From Simiduia agarivorans SA1 = DSM 21679 (lineage in GTDB: Bacteria > Pseudomonadota > Gammaproteobacteria > Pseudomonadales > Cellvibrionaceae): a stretch of DNA of 64,000 nt. Numbering within the stretch: position 1 is the first letter of the stretch; every line of letters starts with the position of its first letter. The stretch spans positions 3,332,270-3,396,269 of the forward strand of contig NC_018868.3 in the NCBI RefSeq assembly GCF_000305785.2, written 5' to 3'. A program made the position numbers and the translations under genes. Below the pieces are notes generated by a model. The model saw only the letters and a list, made by a program, of their open reading frames with translations, did not search any database and was not told the origin of the DNA. Positions 26,442 to 36,515 of this stretch are shown piece after piece.

Positions 26442-27116
26442 CTAGGGCAACAACTCAACCAACCCATCAACCAATAAATCCGGATTCAATCCCGCCACCG
26501 GGTTGCCATTGTCGTAACCAAACGTCACCGCCGCCACTTTCACGCCAGCGGCGCGGGCAGCGCCGATATCGGCGGAGGAGTCGCCAACCATCAGGCTGGC
26601 GTCAGCACCAATACCGGCGTCCCGCATGACCTCCAGCAGCATGTGCGGCGCGGGTTTTTTCTCGGGTACGCATTCGCCCCCCAGTACCCAATCAAAGCGT
26701 GCGTTGATGCCCAGATGTTCGAGCAATGGGCGGGCAAACTGGATCGGTTTATTGGTGGTGAGCGCCAGCCGGCAACCGGCGTTTTGCAGCGCGGCCAGTA
26801 ATTCGGACGCGCCCGGGTAGAGCCGGGTCTGACGGGTGCAGCACAGGGTGTAGGCCGCGCGCCAAAGTGTCATGGCCGTGGTCTGGTTGTCGGCGTCGAG
26901 TCCGGCGTCTTTCAGCGCGCGTGCGACCAGGGTGGCGGCACCATTGCCTACCCAGCCGCGCACCTTGGCTTCGCCCGCCGCGCTCACACCCAGTGAGGTG
27001 AGCATGGTGTCGGTGGCAGTGGCAATATCCGGCACCGAGTCCACCAGGGTGCCGTCCAGGTCAAACATCACCAGTTGCGGCAGTTCGCCAGCAAACAAGC
27101 CGCGCAGTGCACTCAC
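26442..27116 (-). CDS. gph: Phosphoglycolate phosphatase
   Basis: Removes phosphate from 2-phosphoglycolate, a product of DNA-end repair. The 224-residue HAD-superfamily protein has the nucleophile motif [11 protein letters not shown] near residue 18, LALTTNKP (motif II), the Lys in VPEKKPAP, and motif [20 protein letters not shown] family preference for phosphoglycolate cannot be proved from sequence, but linkage with rpe and the trp genes is the classic gammaproteobacterial arrangement. Its start overlaps the rpe stop by four bases (ATGA). Confidence 0.9.
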   Translation of the reverse strand: MSALRGLFAGELPQLVMFDLDGTLVDSVPDIATATDTMLTSLGVSAAGEAKVRGWVGNGAATLVARALKDAGLDADNQTTAMTLWRAAYTLCCTRQTRLYPGASELLAALQNAGCRLALTTNKPIQFARPLLEHLGINARFDWVLGGECVPEKKPAPHMLLEVMRDAGIGADASLMVGDSSADIGAARAAGVKVAAVTFGYDNGNPVAGLNPDLLVDGLVELLP

Positions 27117-27787
27117 CCGCGCACACCTGCAAGCGCGTCGCGCATTTTGTTGATTGCACTGGCGTAGCTGTCGGCGCCGAAAATGGCTGATCCGGCTACA
27201 AAGGTATCGGCACCGGCGCGGGCGATGTCGGCGATATTGGCCGGGGTCACACCGCCGTCAATTTCGAGCCGGGTGTTCAGCCCTTTCTGATCGATCAGTG
27301 CACGGGCTTCACGCAATTTGTCGAGTGTATAGGGAATGAATTTCTGGCCGCCAAAGCCCGGGTTAACGCTCATCAGTAACAACATGTCGAGCTTGTGCAA
27401 TACCGGCTCGATCAGGCTGACCGGCGTGGCCGGGTTCAGTACCAGACCGGGTTTGCAGCCCTTGTCGGCAATCAGTTGCAGTGAGCGGTCCACGTGTTTT
27501 GACGCTTCCGGGTGAAAGGTAATGTAGGTGGCGCCGGCATCGGCAAACTGCACGATCAGATCGTCTACCGGTTCAACCATCAGGTGCACGTCGATGGGGG
27601 CAGTGATGCCATATTTGCGCAGCGCCTTGCACACCATCGGGCCGAAGGTCAGGTTGGGCACATAGTGATTGTCCATCACGTCAAAATGCACCACGTCGGC
27701 GCCATCGGCCAAGACCTTGGTCACGTCCTCGCCCAGTCGGGCCAGGTCGGCAGAAAGAATGGAAGGGGCGATCAGGAAATCCTGCAT
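27113..27787 (-). CDS. rpe: Ribulose-phosphate 3-epimerase
   Basis: Interconverts ribulose-5-phosphate and xylulose-5-phosphate in the pentose phosphate pathway. The 224-residue TIM barrel shows [35 protein letters not shown] with the metal-binding His/Asp, [22 protein letters not shown] and EIDGGV. It is translated just upstream of gph and coupled to it. It is divergent from the DUF3530 gene 99 bases away, where promoters for both directions must lie. Confidence 0.97.
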   Translation of the reverse strand: MQDFLIAPSILSADLARLGEDVTKVLADGADVVHFDVMDNHYVPNLTFGPMVCKALRKYGITAPIDVHLMVEPVDDLIVQFADAGATYITFHPEASKHVDRSLQLIADKGCKPGLVLNPATPVSLIEPVLHKLDMLLLMSVNPGFGGQKFIPYTLDKLREARALIDQKGLNTRLEIDGGVTPANIADIARAGADTFVAGSAIFGADSYASAINKMRDALAGVRG

Positions 27788-27886
27788 GGTGTCGGTCCGG
27801 TCAGTGGGTTCAGGCCGCTATTTTACGCATTCGACGCGGCGCCGTAACCCGCTGCGACTACACTTTGGGGAGAACAGGGGGATCTA

Positions 27887-28954
27887 GTGATCAGATTGAG
27901 TGTTGTTTTGTGGCTCTTTGCGGCCTCGGTATCGGCGCAGGCGCCTGTGTCCGACCCGGCCACTGAAGCTGCGGCGGAAACTGAACCGGCCGTTGAACCT
28001 GCGGCGCCTGCACCTGAACCTGCGCCCTACCGTAATCGCGAGCATCGGGATATGAGCCTGCTGGCGCAGAGCCTGCCGGATGATCAGGTATTGTGGGTCA
28101 ATGGTCAGGAAGGCGAGGTGTTGGCGCTCTATATTCCGGCCATTTCGGCAGAACCTGTGGGCGCGGTGTTGCTGGTGCAGGATCAGGATCTGCACAGCCA
28201 ATGGCCGCAACGGCTGGATGGTTTGCGCCGCTACCTGCCCGAATTTGGGTGGTCCACGCTGCTGGTCAGCCTGCCCCTTCCCGACCCTCTGCCAATCCCC
28301 GCCCGTCCTGCCGAGCCGGTTGCGCCGGTAACTGGTGGCGATTCAACAGAAGCAGAATCCGGCGACGCGCAAGATGCCGGCGCGGACGAAGCGCGTCCGG
28401 AAACGGAAGAAGTGTTTGATGACAGCGCAGGCGACGTGGCCGATGTGGCGGATATGCAGCAGGAGCCGGCGGCGCCCGAGCCGCCCCCGGAACCGGTGAT
28501 TCCCGCTGCGCGCCTGGCCGATGAGCGGTTGGCGCAAGCGGTGGACGCTCTGCACGACCGGGGCCAGTTCAATATTGTGTTGTTGGCCGAAGGTGCGGGC
28601 GCGGTGCGTGCGGCCCGGTTGGCCGAGGCAATGAAATACGATGGCTTCCGTGCTTTGGTGCTACTGGATGCGCGCAACCGGTTAGCTGGCGAGACTGGCG
28701 ATGTGTTGGCAATGATGCGCGAGAGCAATGTGCCGGTGCTGGATGTCTGGGCCAACGCGCACCAGGCGGACCCGATTGAAAGCCAGGCCCGCAATCACAG
28801 CGCGCGCCGCGCCGGATTGGAAATCTATCAGCCGTTAACGCTGCCAGCCTACGAGCCGGGCCAGCAGCGCTTGTACAAACGCGTGCGTGGTTTTATGGAA
28901 AAACACGCACGCGGGGTGAAGGTGGATAATGCAGAGGTGGTGCGATCGCCATGA
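27887..28954 (+). CDS. DUF3530 family periplasmic protein
   Basis: A 355-residue protein with a signal peptide (RLSVVLWLFAASVSA) and two low-complexity Ala/Glu/Pro stretches (about 20-46 and 130-205) within an alpha/beta-hydrolase-like body. Segments VLALYIPAISAEPVGAVLLVQDQDLHSQW, LRRYLPEFGWSTLLVSLP and VLLAEGAGAVRAARLAEAM match the DUF3530 family of pseudomonads. The function is unknown. The start is GTG at 27887 after AGGGGGA. The acidic insertion makes it longer than family members I know. Confidence 0.8.
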   Translation: MIRLSVVLWLFAASVSAQAPVSDPATEAAAETEPAVEPAAPAPEPAPYRNREHRDMSLLAQSLPDDQVLWVNGQEGEVLALYIPAISAEPVGAVLLVQDQDLHSQWPQRLDGLRRYLPEFGWSTLLVSLPLPDPLPIPARPAEPVAPVTGGDSTEAESGDAQDAGADEARPETEEVFDDSAGDVADVADMQQEPAAPEPPPEPVIPAARLADERLAQAVDALHDRGQFNIVLLAEGAGAVRAARLAEAMKYDGFRALVLLDARNRLAGETGDVLAMMRESNVPVLDVWANAHQADPIESQARNHSARRAGLEIYQPLTLPAYEPGQQRLYKRVRGFMEKHARGVKVDNAEVVRSP

Positions 28955-29009
28955 AACACCGATCCGCAGCTACCTCTGGTGTCCGGGGTTTATCGATTGG
29001 CAGCATGTG

Positions 29010-29747
29010 TTATTGGGTTACTGATGTACCCGCATCTATCTCACTTTGCCAATCCACATCGGGCAGTTCATCCAGTGCCATGACAGCTGGATTACCATCG
29101 ATAATGCCGTAGTTTTTACGATTGGCCCAAATGACCTGGCCGCTGGTGGTCGCAACGAGGGCAATGTCGAGCGTTGCCCCTTCGCTTTTTTGCATCAGAT
29201 TGATGGGCAGTCCCGTACCGGCTGAGAGTGCAGTCGTGAATATTTTTGAATCTGTGGATCGTTTGGTGCCTCTGTAATGCATCAACAATACAGCGTCGGC
29301 GCCAGTTTTGTGATAAATCTCTTGGGTCACTGGACCCAAACTGGCTTGAAAAGACCGCGTGTTTTTTCTCTGTTTGGTATCGGCAGAGTAGATGTCTCGC
29401 TTGACGTCGTTCCAGGCGGCTTTGCAGCGCGCCACCGATTGGGCGAAGAGGGGGTCGCGCGCCGCTTCTTGTTGTAAATCGAACTCAATAACGATGAGCC
29501 CTTCTTGCTCAAGGCGGTTCTTTGCCAGCTGATAGATCTGTTTTTGAATCCGTGTTTCAGCGTCGGACAGTGGTTTACTTTCACCACTTAATTCGTATCT
29601 GTTGATCTCCATGTCGGCGGGTAGAATTACAATGCTTGCGATGCTTTGGGCCAGGTGTGCCGCGTCGGCATGCTGGCGCACTGTGTTGTGGTTGGCGCAG
29701 GCGTTTAATAAGCCAAGAATAATCAGAAGCAGGCTGACTTTCCTCAT
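29010..29747 (-). CDS. Lipoprotein of unknown function
   Basis: A 245-residue protein with a clear lipobox (LLIILGLLNAC, Cys17). The body holds SIVILPADMEIN, ETRIQKQIYQLAKNRLEQEGL, and TGADAVLLMHYRGTKRST, followed by LDIALVATTSGQVIWANRKNYG. This pattern of a predicted ATP/metal-free alpha/beta body plus a closing VIWANR strand recalls the outer-membrane lipoproteins grouped near DUF799/CsgG-like proteins, but I cannot name a family with confidence. Base composition is visibly more AT-rich than its neighbours, so it may have been acquired. It stands alone upstream of murU. Confidence 0.7.
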   Translation of the reverse strand: MRKVSLLLIILGLLNACANHNTVRQHADAAHLAQSIASIVILPADMEINRYELSGESKPLSDAETRIQKQIYQLAKNRLEQEGLIVIEFDLQQEAARDPLFAQSVARCKAAWNDVKRDIYSADTKQRKNTRSFQASLGPVTQEIYHKTGADAVLLMHYRGTKRSTDSKIFTTALSAGTGLPINLMQKSEGATLDIALVATTSGQVIWANRKNYGIIDGNPAVMALDELPDVDWQSEIDAGTSVTQ

Positions 29748-29785
29748 TGTTTATTGTCCATGTGATGTCTTTGGCAGGGCGCGTT

Positions 29786-30481
29786 TTAATGGTTGGCGCC
29801 GGTGTGGAGTGTTTGACAGCGCGCCAGTCGCTCCGGCGTGCCCACGTCACTCCACATCCCGGGCCAGTGCTGTCCGGTTAGCCGCTGGTGTTGCATTGCC
29901 CAGAACAGCGCATCGCGCAGTGGGAAGCGCTCGCGCCGGTCTGGAAATCGCTCAACCAGCTGGGGTTTCAACAGGCTGATGCCGGAATAGGTCAGGCGAG
30001 GTTGATGGCTGCGATCGAGCAGCGTGTGCTGCAGATGAAAGTCGCCGGCCGGGTGATGTGCCGGGTTGTTCACCAGCCAGAGGTGTGCCAGCGCATCACT
30101 TTGCGTGAATGCCGTCAGGGCCTGTGTGAGTTGGGCGAATGGCAGGTCGGTGAATACATCGGCGGATATGGCCGCGAAGGCTTTGTCCTGAAACCACGGC
30201 AGGGCATGATGAATCGCGCCGCCGGTCTCGAATGGCTCCGGCCCTTCGTGGGAATAGTCAATGTGCAGGCCGTAACGGCTGCCGGTGCCGCAGTGCTGCT
30301 CAATGGTGTCGGCCAGATAGGCCAGATTGATCAGGACCCGGGTAAAGCCCGCTTCGGCCAGTTTTTCCAGGTGGTAATCGATCAGTGCCCTGCCGTTGAC
30401 CTGTAACAGGGGCTTGGGCGTGTGGTCGGTGAGCGGGCGCATGCGTTCGCCTTTGCCCGCGGCGAAGATCAGCGCCTGCAT
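29786..30481 (-). CDS. murU: N-acetylmuramate alpha-1-phosphate uridylyltransferase MurU
   Basis: Uses UTP to make UDP-MurNAc from MurNAc-1-phosphate in the peptidoglycan recycling bypass found in pseudomonads. The 231-residue nucleotidyltransferase begins with the sugar-nucleotide signature MQALIFAAGKGERMRPLTDHTPKPLLQVNG and has ISADVFTD as the metal/nucleotide site and MWSDVGTPERL near the end. It abuts amgK, the kinase of the same bypass, with no gap. Both genes lie divergent from lptD, as in Pseudomonas, which supports MurU over a generic GlmU-like transferase. Confidence 0.92.
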   Translation of the reverse strand: MQALIFAAGKGERMRPLTDHTPKPLLQVNGRALIDYHLEKLAEAGFTRVLINLAYLADTIEQHCGTGSRYGLHIDYSHEGPEPFETGGAIHHALPWFQDKAFAAISADVFTDLPFAQLTQALTAFTQSDALAHLWLVNNPAHHPAGDFHLQHTLLDRSHQPRLTYSGISLLKPQLVERFPDRRERFPLRDALFWAMQHQRLTGQHWPGMWSDVGTPERLARCQTLHTGANH

Positions 30482-31579
30482 TCAGTTGCCTGCGGAGCGG
30501 TAATCGCGGTACCAGTCCTGTTGTTTGGCCAGCGGCACCAACGTGGTTTTGATCCAGTCGGCGAACGGCAGAAGCTCGGAGTAGCTGCTGGCAATTTCCA
30601 GGGTGTAGCGCAGCACCAGCGGTAAGTCCTGCAGGTAACCGTCTTTGCCATCGCGCAGGTGCAGGCGCGAAAAAATACCCAGCACCTTGATGTGACGTTG
30701 CAGACCCATCCAGTCGAACCAGCGCAAGAAAGTCTCGCGCGTGACCGGCCGCATCAGGCCCACTTCGACCGCCATGTTGCCATAGGCGAGCGCCCAGCGT
30801 TCCACACGTTCCTGCGGCCAGCGGATGTAGCAATCGCGCAGCAAAGACACCAGGTCGTAAGTCAGCGGCCCCACGACGCCATCCTGGAAGTCGACAATGC
30901 CGGGTGCGAGTCCGTCGCGGATCATCAGGTTGCGGGAGTGGAAATCACGGTGCACCAATACCTTGGGCTGTTCGGCCGCGAGGGCTTCCAGCTGCGCGAA
31001 GGTGTGCTCAATCAGCGCGATTTCAGGCTCGGTCAGGGTATGGCCCAGCAACTGGGGTACGAACCAATCGCTGAACAGGTCCATTTCCTGGCGTAATAAC
31101 GGCTGATCGTAATGTGGCAGGTCGAGCGTTTTGGTGTTGATCTGCTGGATGCGCAGCAAGTCAGTAAGCACCTCGCCGTAGAGGGCATCGACGCTGTCGG
31201 TGTTGAGCAGCCCCAGCAGTTGCTGATCGCCCAGATCTTCCTGCAGTAAAAAGCCCCGGTCATAGTCGGTGGCCAGCACCGAGGGGGCGTGGACACCGTG
31301 TTCGCGCAACAGGCTGGCGAGACTGACAAAGACCTCGTTTTTCTCCGTGGTGGGCGGCGCGTCCACGGCGATCAGCGAGGGCTCGGTATTGAGGCGGTAA
31401 TAATTGCGAAAGCCGGCATCACCGGCCAGCGGCGTCAGCGTCAGCGGACCACAGCAGGAGATATTCAGGCTGGGTAACTGCTCATTGACCCAGTGGTGTA
31501 AGGCGGCGTTAGCTTGCAAGTTGGTGGTTCCGGCGCAAAAGGCCACATGATCCCGAAACCGGCCCTTCACTGCAAGCAT
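30482..31579 (-). CDS. amgK: Anomeric MurNAc/GlcNAc kinase AmgK
   Basis: Phosphorylates the anomeric hydroxyl of MurNAc and GlcNAc so MurU can activate it. The protein is of the aminoglycoside phosphotransferase fold: DRGFLLQEDLGDQQLL, the catalytic loop VLVHRDFHSRNLMI near residue 215 and the metal-binding GIVDFQDGVVGPLTYDLVSLL. The frame is open far upstream (to 32086) into lptD territory, so the start is uncertain. The ATG at 31579 gives 365 residues, and an ATG at 31609 or a later non-ATG start near the conserved N terminus are alternatives. Confidence 0.9.
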   Translation of the reverse strand: MLAVKGRFRDHVAFCAGTTNLQANAALHHWVNEQLPSLNISCCGPLTLTPLAGDAGFRNYYRLNTEPSLIAVDAPPTTEKNEVFVSLASLLREHGVHAPSVLATDYDRGFLLQEDLGDQQLLGLLNTDSVDALYGEVLTDLLRIQQINTKTLDLPHYDQPLLRQEMDLFSDWFVPQLLGHTLTEPEIALIEHTFAQLEALAAEQPKVLVHRDFHSRNLMIRDGLAPGIVDFQDGVVGPLTYDLVSLLRDCYIRWPQERVERWALAYGNMAVEVGLMRPVTRETFLRWFDWMGLQRHIKVLGIFSRLHLRDGKDGYLQDLPLVLRYTLEIASSYSELLPFADWIKTTLVPLAKQQDWYRDYRSAGN

Positions 31580-31660
31580 CAACGCATTACCCTTTGTGCG
31601 CCACACCATGTAAAATCCCCGCCTTTGTTCCGGCCGTGCGCTGAAAACTTCGGACCCGAG

Positions 31661-34210
31661 ATGTTCAAACCGTACAATAAGAAACCCCTGGTTCTGGCCC
31701 TGGCGCTGGCATCGTCCGGCCCTCTGTGGGCGCAGGAGCCCTATGTCACGGGGCCTGATGGCGATATGTTCAGCAGCGAGCAGCGCCACCGCAAAGGCCT
31801 GGATAAGCTCGATTGGGTTCCGCGCAGCGAGATGACCGAAGCACAGCAGTCCCGTTGTAAGCTTGGCTGTGACGGCGCCTATGTAGAGCCGGACGTTGCG
31901 CATCCAGACGCTTCCCTGCGCCCCGATCGCGCGCCGGTGCGCGCCAGCGCTGACGAAAGCCGATGGATTCAGGATGACCATGCGCTGCTGACCGGAAACG
32001 TGGAGATTATCCAGGGCTGGCGCACCCTGAGTGCCGATCAGGCGCGGGTCAAACAAGCCGACCGCCAGGCTGAGATCAGCGGTCACGTGGTATTGCGAGA
32101 ACCCGGCCTTCTGGTGATTTCCGACCGGTTACTCGTGGATGAATCCGCGGGCACGGCCAGTATGGAGTCGGCCCGCTTTGTGATGCACGGCGCGCACTTG
32201 CGCGGCGAAGCCGGGCGTTTGTCCCACGATCAGGGTGGGGCGGGTGAGCGCGACCTGTTTACCCTTGAGGACAGCCGGCTGACCATGTGTGAGCCGGGCA
32301 ACGAGACCTGGGCTATTGTCGGTGAAAGCATCGAGATTGACGGTCAGGCCGGGCAGGGCGTGGCCCGGCACATGAAGCTGGAAATCAATGAGGTACCGGT
32401 GTTTTACGCCCCCTATTTCCGCTTCCCTGCCAGTGATCAGCGCATGACCGGCCTGTTGTTTCCGGCCGTTGGCTATGGTTCGCGCAATGGCCTGGATTAC
32501 GAGCAGCCCATCTATTTCAACCTGGCCCCCAATTACGATTTGACCCTCATCCCCCGCTACCTCCAGCACCGGGGTGTGAGCGTGGGTGCCGAGGCGCGGC
32601 ACCTGAACCGGTATTTCGAGACCACGCTCGCGGGTGCCTATCTTGGCAACGACAAGGGCGGCGAGAACAAATCCCTGCAGGAGCAGGCGGATGCGGGTGA
32701 AATCAGCCAGGATGAGGTGCAGCCCTACAAGGGCGAGAACCGCTGGATGGTTGCCCTGGATCAACGCGGGGGTGCCGGCCAGCCCTGGTACACCACCATT
32801 GATTACAACGAAGTCAGTGATGTTGACTACCTGCGCGATCTCGACAGCAATTCCCTCGACAGCGCCACCCAGTCGCACCTGAGCCAGATGGTGGGCGCCG
32901 GCTACCGGTTTGAACACTGGCAATTCGGCGTGAAGGCACAGGCTTATCAGTCCGTGGTGGCCGATCGCGACGAGCCCTACCGGATGCTGCCCGAGGTGCG
33001 TTTTGACGGGCGCTATCGCTTTGCCGACTATGGCTCACTGCAGCTGAACCACCAGTACACCCAGTTTGGTCATCGCTACGCTTACTGGGACCAGGAGGAT
33101 GACGCACCGGACGATGCCAGGATTCTGGGCAGTCGCCTGCGAACAGACTACCGCCTGGGTTGGGATCAGCGCTGGACCTGGGGCTTTCTGAGGCCAGCAT
33201 TGTTGCTCAAGCACCTGCAGTATGACCTGGACCCCGACACGCTGAATGCCGATGCCAATGCGACCCCCAGTATTACCGGTGCCCAGGCCAGCCTGGATGG
33301 CGGTTTACTGTTTGAGCGCGAGGGGGACATCTTTGCCCATGACTATGTGCAAACCTTCGAGCCGCGATTGTTTTATTTCAACAGCCCCGAGCAGGATCAC
33401 AGCGATCTGTACGATGCGTCGGTAACCAACCGCGACGTGCTGTTTGACACCGCCGATTTGCGTTTCAGCTACGAATCCCTGTTCCGTGAAAGCCGCTTCA
33501 GTGGTGGTGACCGGATCGATGACGCCGACCAGTTGTCTGTTGGTCTGACCACGCGCTTCTTACAGGCGGGCAACGGCGTGGAACGCCTGCGCGCCAGTAT
33601 CGGGCAGATTTTTTACTTTTCCGACCGGCTGGTGTCACTCACCGGCACCCCGGACGAAACCCCGCGCTCCGAAATCGCCGGTCAGTTGGCCGCCCAGATT
33701 GGCGACAACTGGACGTACAACCTGGACCTGGCCTATGCCGAAGACGGGCAGCAATGGACCCGGGGCTCCACCAGCTTGCGCCATGTGGGCGACAGCGGCA
33801 CGGTAGTGAATATGGCTTACCGCTACGAGCGCAAAGGCATGGCCACTGACCCGGAAACCGGGGAACTTTATGACCTGACCATCAGTCAAACAGACCTGGG
33901 GGTGGTACACCCGCTCAATGACAAGTGGAACCTGTTTGCACGCAGTTTTTATGACCTGACCCTGAAGCGCGAGCTGGAGACCTTTGCCGGCGTGGAATAC
34001 AACAGCTGTTGTTACCGCATGCGCTTTCTGGCGCGGCAGTGGACTGACAGTCGCGACCTGCGCGTGGTTGGCCCCTCAAACCTTGAGCTGGATCGTGGTA
34101 TCTTCTTCGAGTTTCAGCTGAAGGGACTGGGCACACTGGGTCGCAACCTGGACCGGACGCTCAGAGAGGGGATAACCGGTTTTGATCGTCGCCCGCAATA
34201 CGAACCTTAA
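31661..34210 (+). CDS. lptD: LPS-assembly outer membrane protein LptD
   Basis: Outer-membrane beta-barrel that, with LptE, inserts lipopolysaccharide into the outer leaflet. The 849-residue protein has a signal peptide (ends LASSGPLWAQ), an N-terminal OstA domain with LTGNVEIIQGWRTLSADQARV, and a large barrel. Cysteines at about 66 and 70 (CKLGC), in LTMCEPGNETW, and the NSCCYR pair near residue 785 fit the disulfide pattern needed for maturation. Start ATG at 31661 fits the signal peptide. It is followed by surA after 10 bases. Confidence 0.96.
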   Translation: MFKPYNKKPLVLALALASSGPLWAQEPYVTGPDGDMFSSEQRHRKGLDKLDWVPRSEMTEAQQSRCKLGCDGAYVEPDVAHPDASLRPDRAPVRASADESRWIQDDHALLTGNVEIIQGWRTLSADQARVKQADRQAEISGHVVLREPGLLVISDRLLVDESAGTASMESARFVMHGAHLRGEAGRLSHDQGGAGERDLFTLEDSRLTMCEPGNETWAIVGESIEIDGQAGQGVARHMKLEINEVPVFYAPYFRFPASDQRMTGLLFPAVGYGSRNGLDYEQPIYFNLAPNYDLTLIPRYLQHRGVSVGAEARHLNRYFETTLAGAYLGNDKGGENKSLQEQADAGEISQDEVQPYKGENRWMVALDQRGGAGQPWYTTIDYNEVSDVDYLRDLDSNSLDSATQSHLSQMVGAGYRFEHWQFGVKAQAYQSVVADRDEPYRMLPEVRFDGRYRFADYGSLQLNHQYTQFGHRYAYWDQEDDAPDDARILGSRLRTDYRLGWDQRWTWGFLRPALLLKHLQYDLDPDTLNADANATPSITGAQASLDGGLLFEREGDIFAHDYVQTFEPRLFYFNSPEQDHSDLYDASVTNRDVLFDTADLRFSYESLFRESRFSGGDRIDDADQLSVGLTTRFLQAGNGVERLRASIGQIFYFSDRLVSLTGTPDETPRSEIAGQLAAQIGDNWTYNLDLAYAEDGQQWTRGSTSLRHVGDSGTVVNMAYRYERKGMATDPETGELYDLTISQTDLGVVHPLNDKWNLFARSFYDLTLKRELETFAGVEYNSCCYRMRFLARQWTDSRDLRVVGPSNLELDRGIFFEFQLKGLGTLGRNLDRTLREGITGFDRRPQYEP

Positions 34211-34220
34211 CGGACATTCA

Positions 34221-35510
34221 ATGAAGTACATAACAACAAAAATCCTGGGCTTTTTCGCTGTGCTGTTGGTGGCTATGCCCGCTGTGCACGCTGAAGTGAA
34301 AACGCTTGATCGAGTGGTCGCCATTGTCGATGAAGGCGTGGTGATGGAGAGCGAACTCAATGCCAAGCTGCGCGCGATCGTGGGCAAGCTTCGCGCAAAC
34401 AACACCGAGCTGCCGCCCGAAGATGTGTTGCGTGCGCAGGTGCTGGATCATCTGGTGAGTGAGCAGATCCAGCTGCAAATGGCCAGACGCGCCGGCGCGG
34501 ATATCCCGGCTCAGGAGCTGGACGCCATGGTTGCGCGTATCCGCAGCTCCAATAACCTGAGCGAGGAGCAATTTGCCCAGCAGTTGGCTTTGGAGGGGCT
34601 GAGCCTTTCAGCGCTGCGCGAGGATATCCGGCGCGAGATGCTGGTGCGACAAGTGCAGCAGGGCAGTGTGAACCGCCGTATTCAGGTGACCGAAAGCGAA
34701 ATTGAAAATTTCCTGAACTCTACCGAAGGCAAGTTCTGGACTTCGCCCGACTATCTGTTGGGGCATATCCTGATCGCGGTGCCCTCGGGCAGCAGTGAAA
34801 AAGACATTGCGGAACTTGAGGCCAAGGCGGTTGCGATCCGTGCAGAAGCACTGGGCGGCGCAGATTTCCGTCGACTGGCGGTGGCCAACTCCGCCGGTCA
34901 GAATGCCCTTGATGGCGGTGACCTGGGCTGGCGTAAAGTGGCCCAGCTGCCGGGTTTGTTCGCCGACAAGGTATCCGGACTCAAACCCGGCGATGTCACA
35001 GAACCTTTCCGCAGCGGTGCCGGTTTTCACCTGATTAAGCTGTACGAGCAGCGCGGCGGTGGCGAGGTTCTGGTCAAACAAACCCACGCCCGCCACATTC
35101 TGGTGAAAACCAATGAGGTGGTGAACGACACCGATGCCTTTGACAAACTCAACGCATTGCGGGAGAAAATCCTCGCCGGTGCGGACTTCGCGGAATTGGC
35201 CAAAGAGCACTCTGAAGATCTGGGTTCGGCACTGCAGGGTGGCGATCTGGGCTGGGCCAGCCCGGGTCAGTTTGTGCCTGCCTTTGAAGAAACCATGAAC
35301 AAACTCGATATCAATGAGATCAGCATGCCGTTCCGCAGTCAGTTCGGTTGGCACCTGATGCAGGTGCTGGAGCGTCGCGACCAGGATATGAGCGATGCCA
35401 TGATCAAGAACCAGGCCGCGAACTTATTGCGCAGCCGCCGCTTTGAAGAAGAGCTGCAGGTGTGGTTACAGGAAATCCGCGATGAGGCCTACGTCGAGCT
35501 TAAACTTTGA
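34221..35510 (+). CDS. surA: Periplasmic chaperone and peptidyl-prolyl isomerase SurA
   Basis: Escorts outer-membrane proteins such as LptD across the periplasm. The 429-residue protein has a signal peptide (ends AMPAVHA), an N-terminal chaperone domain (LDRVVAIVDEGVVMESELN), two parvulin domains (GGDLGWRKVAQLPGLF and GGDLGWASPGQFVPAFEE) and a short C-terminal helix. The in-frame start at 34182 would overlap lptD; ATG 34221 gives a clean signal peptide. It is in the lptD-surA-pdxA-rsmA-apaG-apaH operon. Confidence 0.97.
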   Translation: MKYITTKILGFFAVLLVAMPAVHAEVKTLDRVVAIVDEGVVMESELNAKLRAIVGKLRANNTELPPEDVLRAQVLDHLVSEQIQLQMARRAGADIPAQELDAMVARIRSSNNLSEEQFAQQLALEGLSLSALREDIRREMLVRQVQQGSVNRRIQVTESEIENFLNSTEGKFWTSPDYLLGHILIAVPSGSSEKDIAELEAKAVAIRAEALGGADFRRLAVANSAGQNALDGGDLGWRKVAQLPGLFADKVSGLKPGDVTEPFRSGAGFHLIKLYEQRGGGEVLVKQTHARHILVKTNEVVNDTDAFDKLNALREKILAGADFAELAKEHSEDLGSALQGGDLGWASPGQFVPAFEETMNKLDINEISMPFRSQFGWHLMQVLERRDQDMSDAMIKNQAANLLRSRRFEEELQVWLQEIRDEAYVELKL

Positions 35511-35534
35511 TATGCGTCTGGTTGCAGCACTGAT

Positions 35535-36515
35535 ATGCGCTTGATTGTCACGCCCGGTGAGCCGGCGGGCATCGGACCAGATGTGCTGATACAAGCTGCC
35601 CAGACTGCCCGCCAGGCGGAATGGGTGGTGGTGGCCAGTGGCGACCTGCTGCGCGCGCGCGCAGCCAGCCTCAAACTCCCTCTCTCGCTATACCCTTTCG
35701 ATCCGGCGTCGACCCGGCGCTCACAAGCGCCCGGTGAGCTGGCATTGATTGATGTCGCCACCGCAGTGCCCGTGCAGGCGGGCCGGTTGGATGCTGCCAA
35801 TGCGCACTATGTTTTGCGCTGTCTGGATCTGGCGATCGACGCCTGTGAGCAAGGTCAGGTTCAGGCACTGGTGACCGGTGCGGTGCAAAAAAGCGTGATC
35901 AATGATGCCGGCATCGCCTTTACCGGCCACACCGAATACCTGGCCGATCGCGCCGGCCGGCCGGTGGTGATGATGCTGGCCACCGAAGGGCTCAGGGTGG
36001 CGCTGGCGACCACCCATTTACCCCTTCGCGCGGTGCCGGATGCGCTGACACAACCGTTGCTGGAGCAGGTATTGCGCATCCTGGACTCAGACCTGCGCGG
36101 ACAGTTCGGTCTGGACCAACCGCGTATTCTGGTGTGTGGCCTGAATCCCCACGCGGGTGAAGGCGGGCACATGGGCCGGGAAGAAATTGAGGTCATGGAG
36201 CCGGTGCTGGCACGGCTGCGCGCCGAGGGTATGCTGCTTGAAGGCCCGCTGCCGGCGGATACCCTGTTCCAGCCCAAGTATCTGGCACGTGCCGACGCGG
36301 TCCTGGCCATGTACCATGACCAGGGCTTGCCGGTGCTCAAATACAAGGGCTTTGGCGGTGCGGTGAATATCACCCTGGGTCTGCCCTATATCCGTACCTC
36401 GGTAGACCATGGCACGGCGCTGGATCTGGCGGGTACCGGCCAGGCCAACCCCGGCAGTTTATTAACCGCAATTGACTACGCCACCCGGATGGCAACCAGC
36501 AGGAACCGCACGTGA
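35535..36515 (+). CDS. pdxA: 4-hydroxythreonine-4-phosphate dehydrogenase
   Basis: NAD-dependent oxidation of 4-phosphohydroxy-threonine in pyridoxal 5'-phosphate synthesis. The 326-residue protein has [12 protein letters not shown] at the N terminus, [44 protein letters not shown] with a metal-binding His, and [18 protein letters not shown]. Its stop overlaps the GTG start of rsmA, so the two are coupled. Confidence 0.97.
   Translation: MRLIVTPGEPAGIGPDVLIQAAQTARQAEWVVVASGDLLRARAASLKLPLSLYPFDPASTRRSQAPGELALIDVATAVPVQAGRLDAANAHYVLRCLDLAIDACEQGQVQALVTGAVQKSVINDAGIAFTGHTEYLADRAGRPVVMMLATEGLRVALATTHLPLRAVPDALTQPLLEQVLRILDSDLRGQFGLDQPRILVCGLNPHAGEGGHMGREEIEVMEPVLARLRAEGMLLEGPLPADTLFQPKYLARADAVLAMYHDQGLPVLKYKGFGGAVNITLGLPYIRTSVDHGTALDLAGTGQANPGSLLTAIDYATRMATSRNRT

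Noticed and set aside
31580..32086. Extended N terminus for amgK
   Set aside because: It overlaps the divergent lptD coding region and lies upstream of the kinase fold, so the true start is near 31579 or later.
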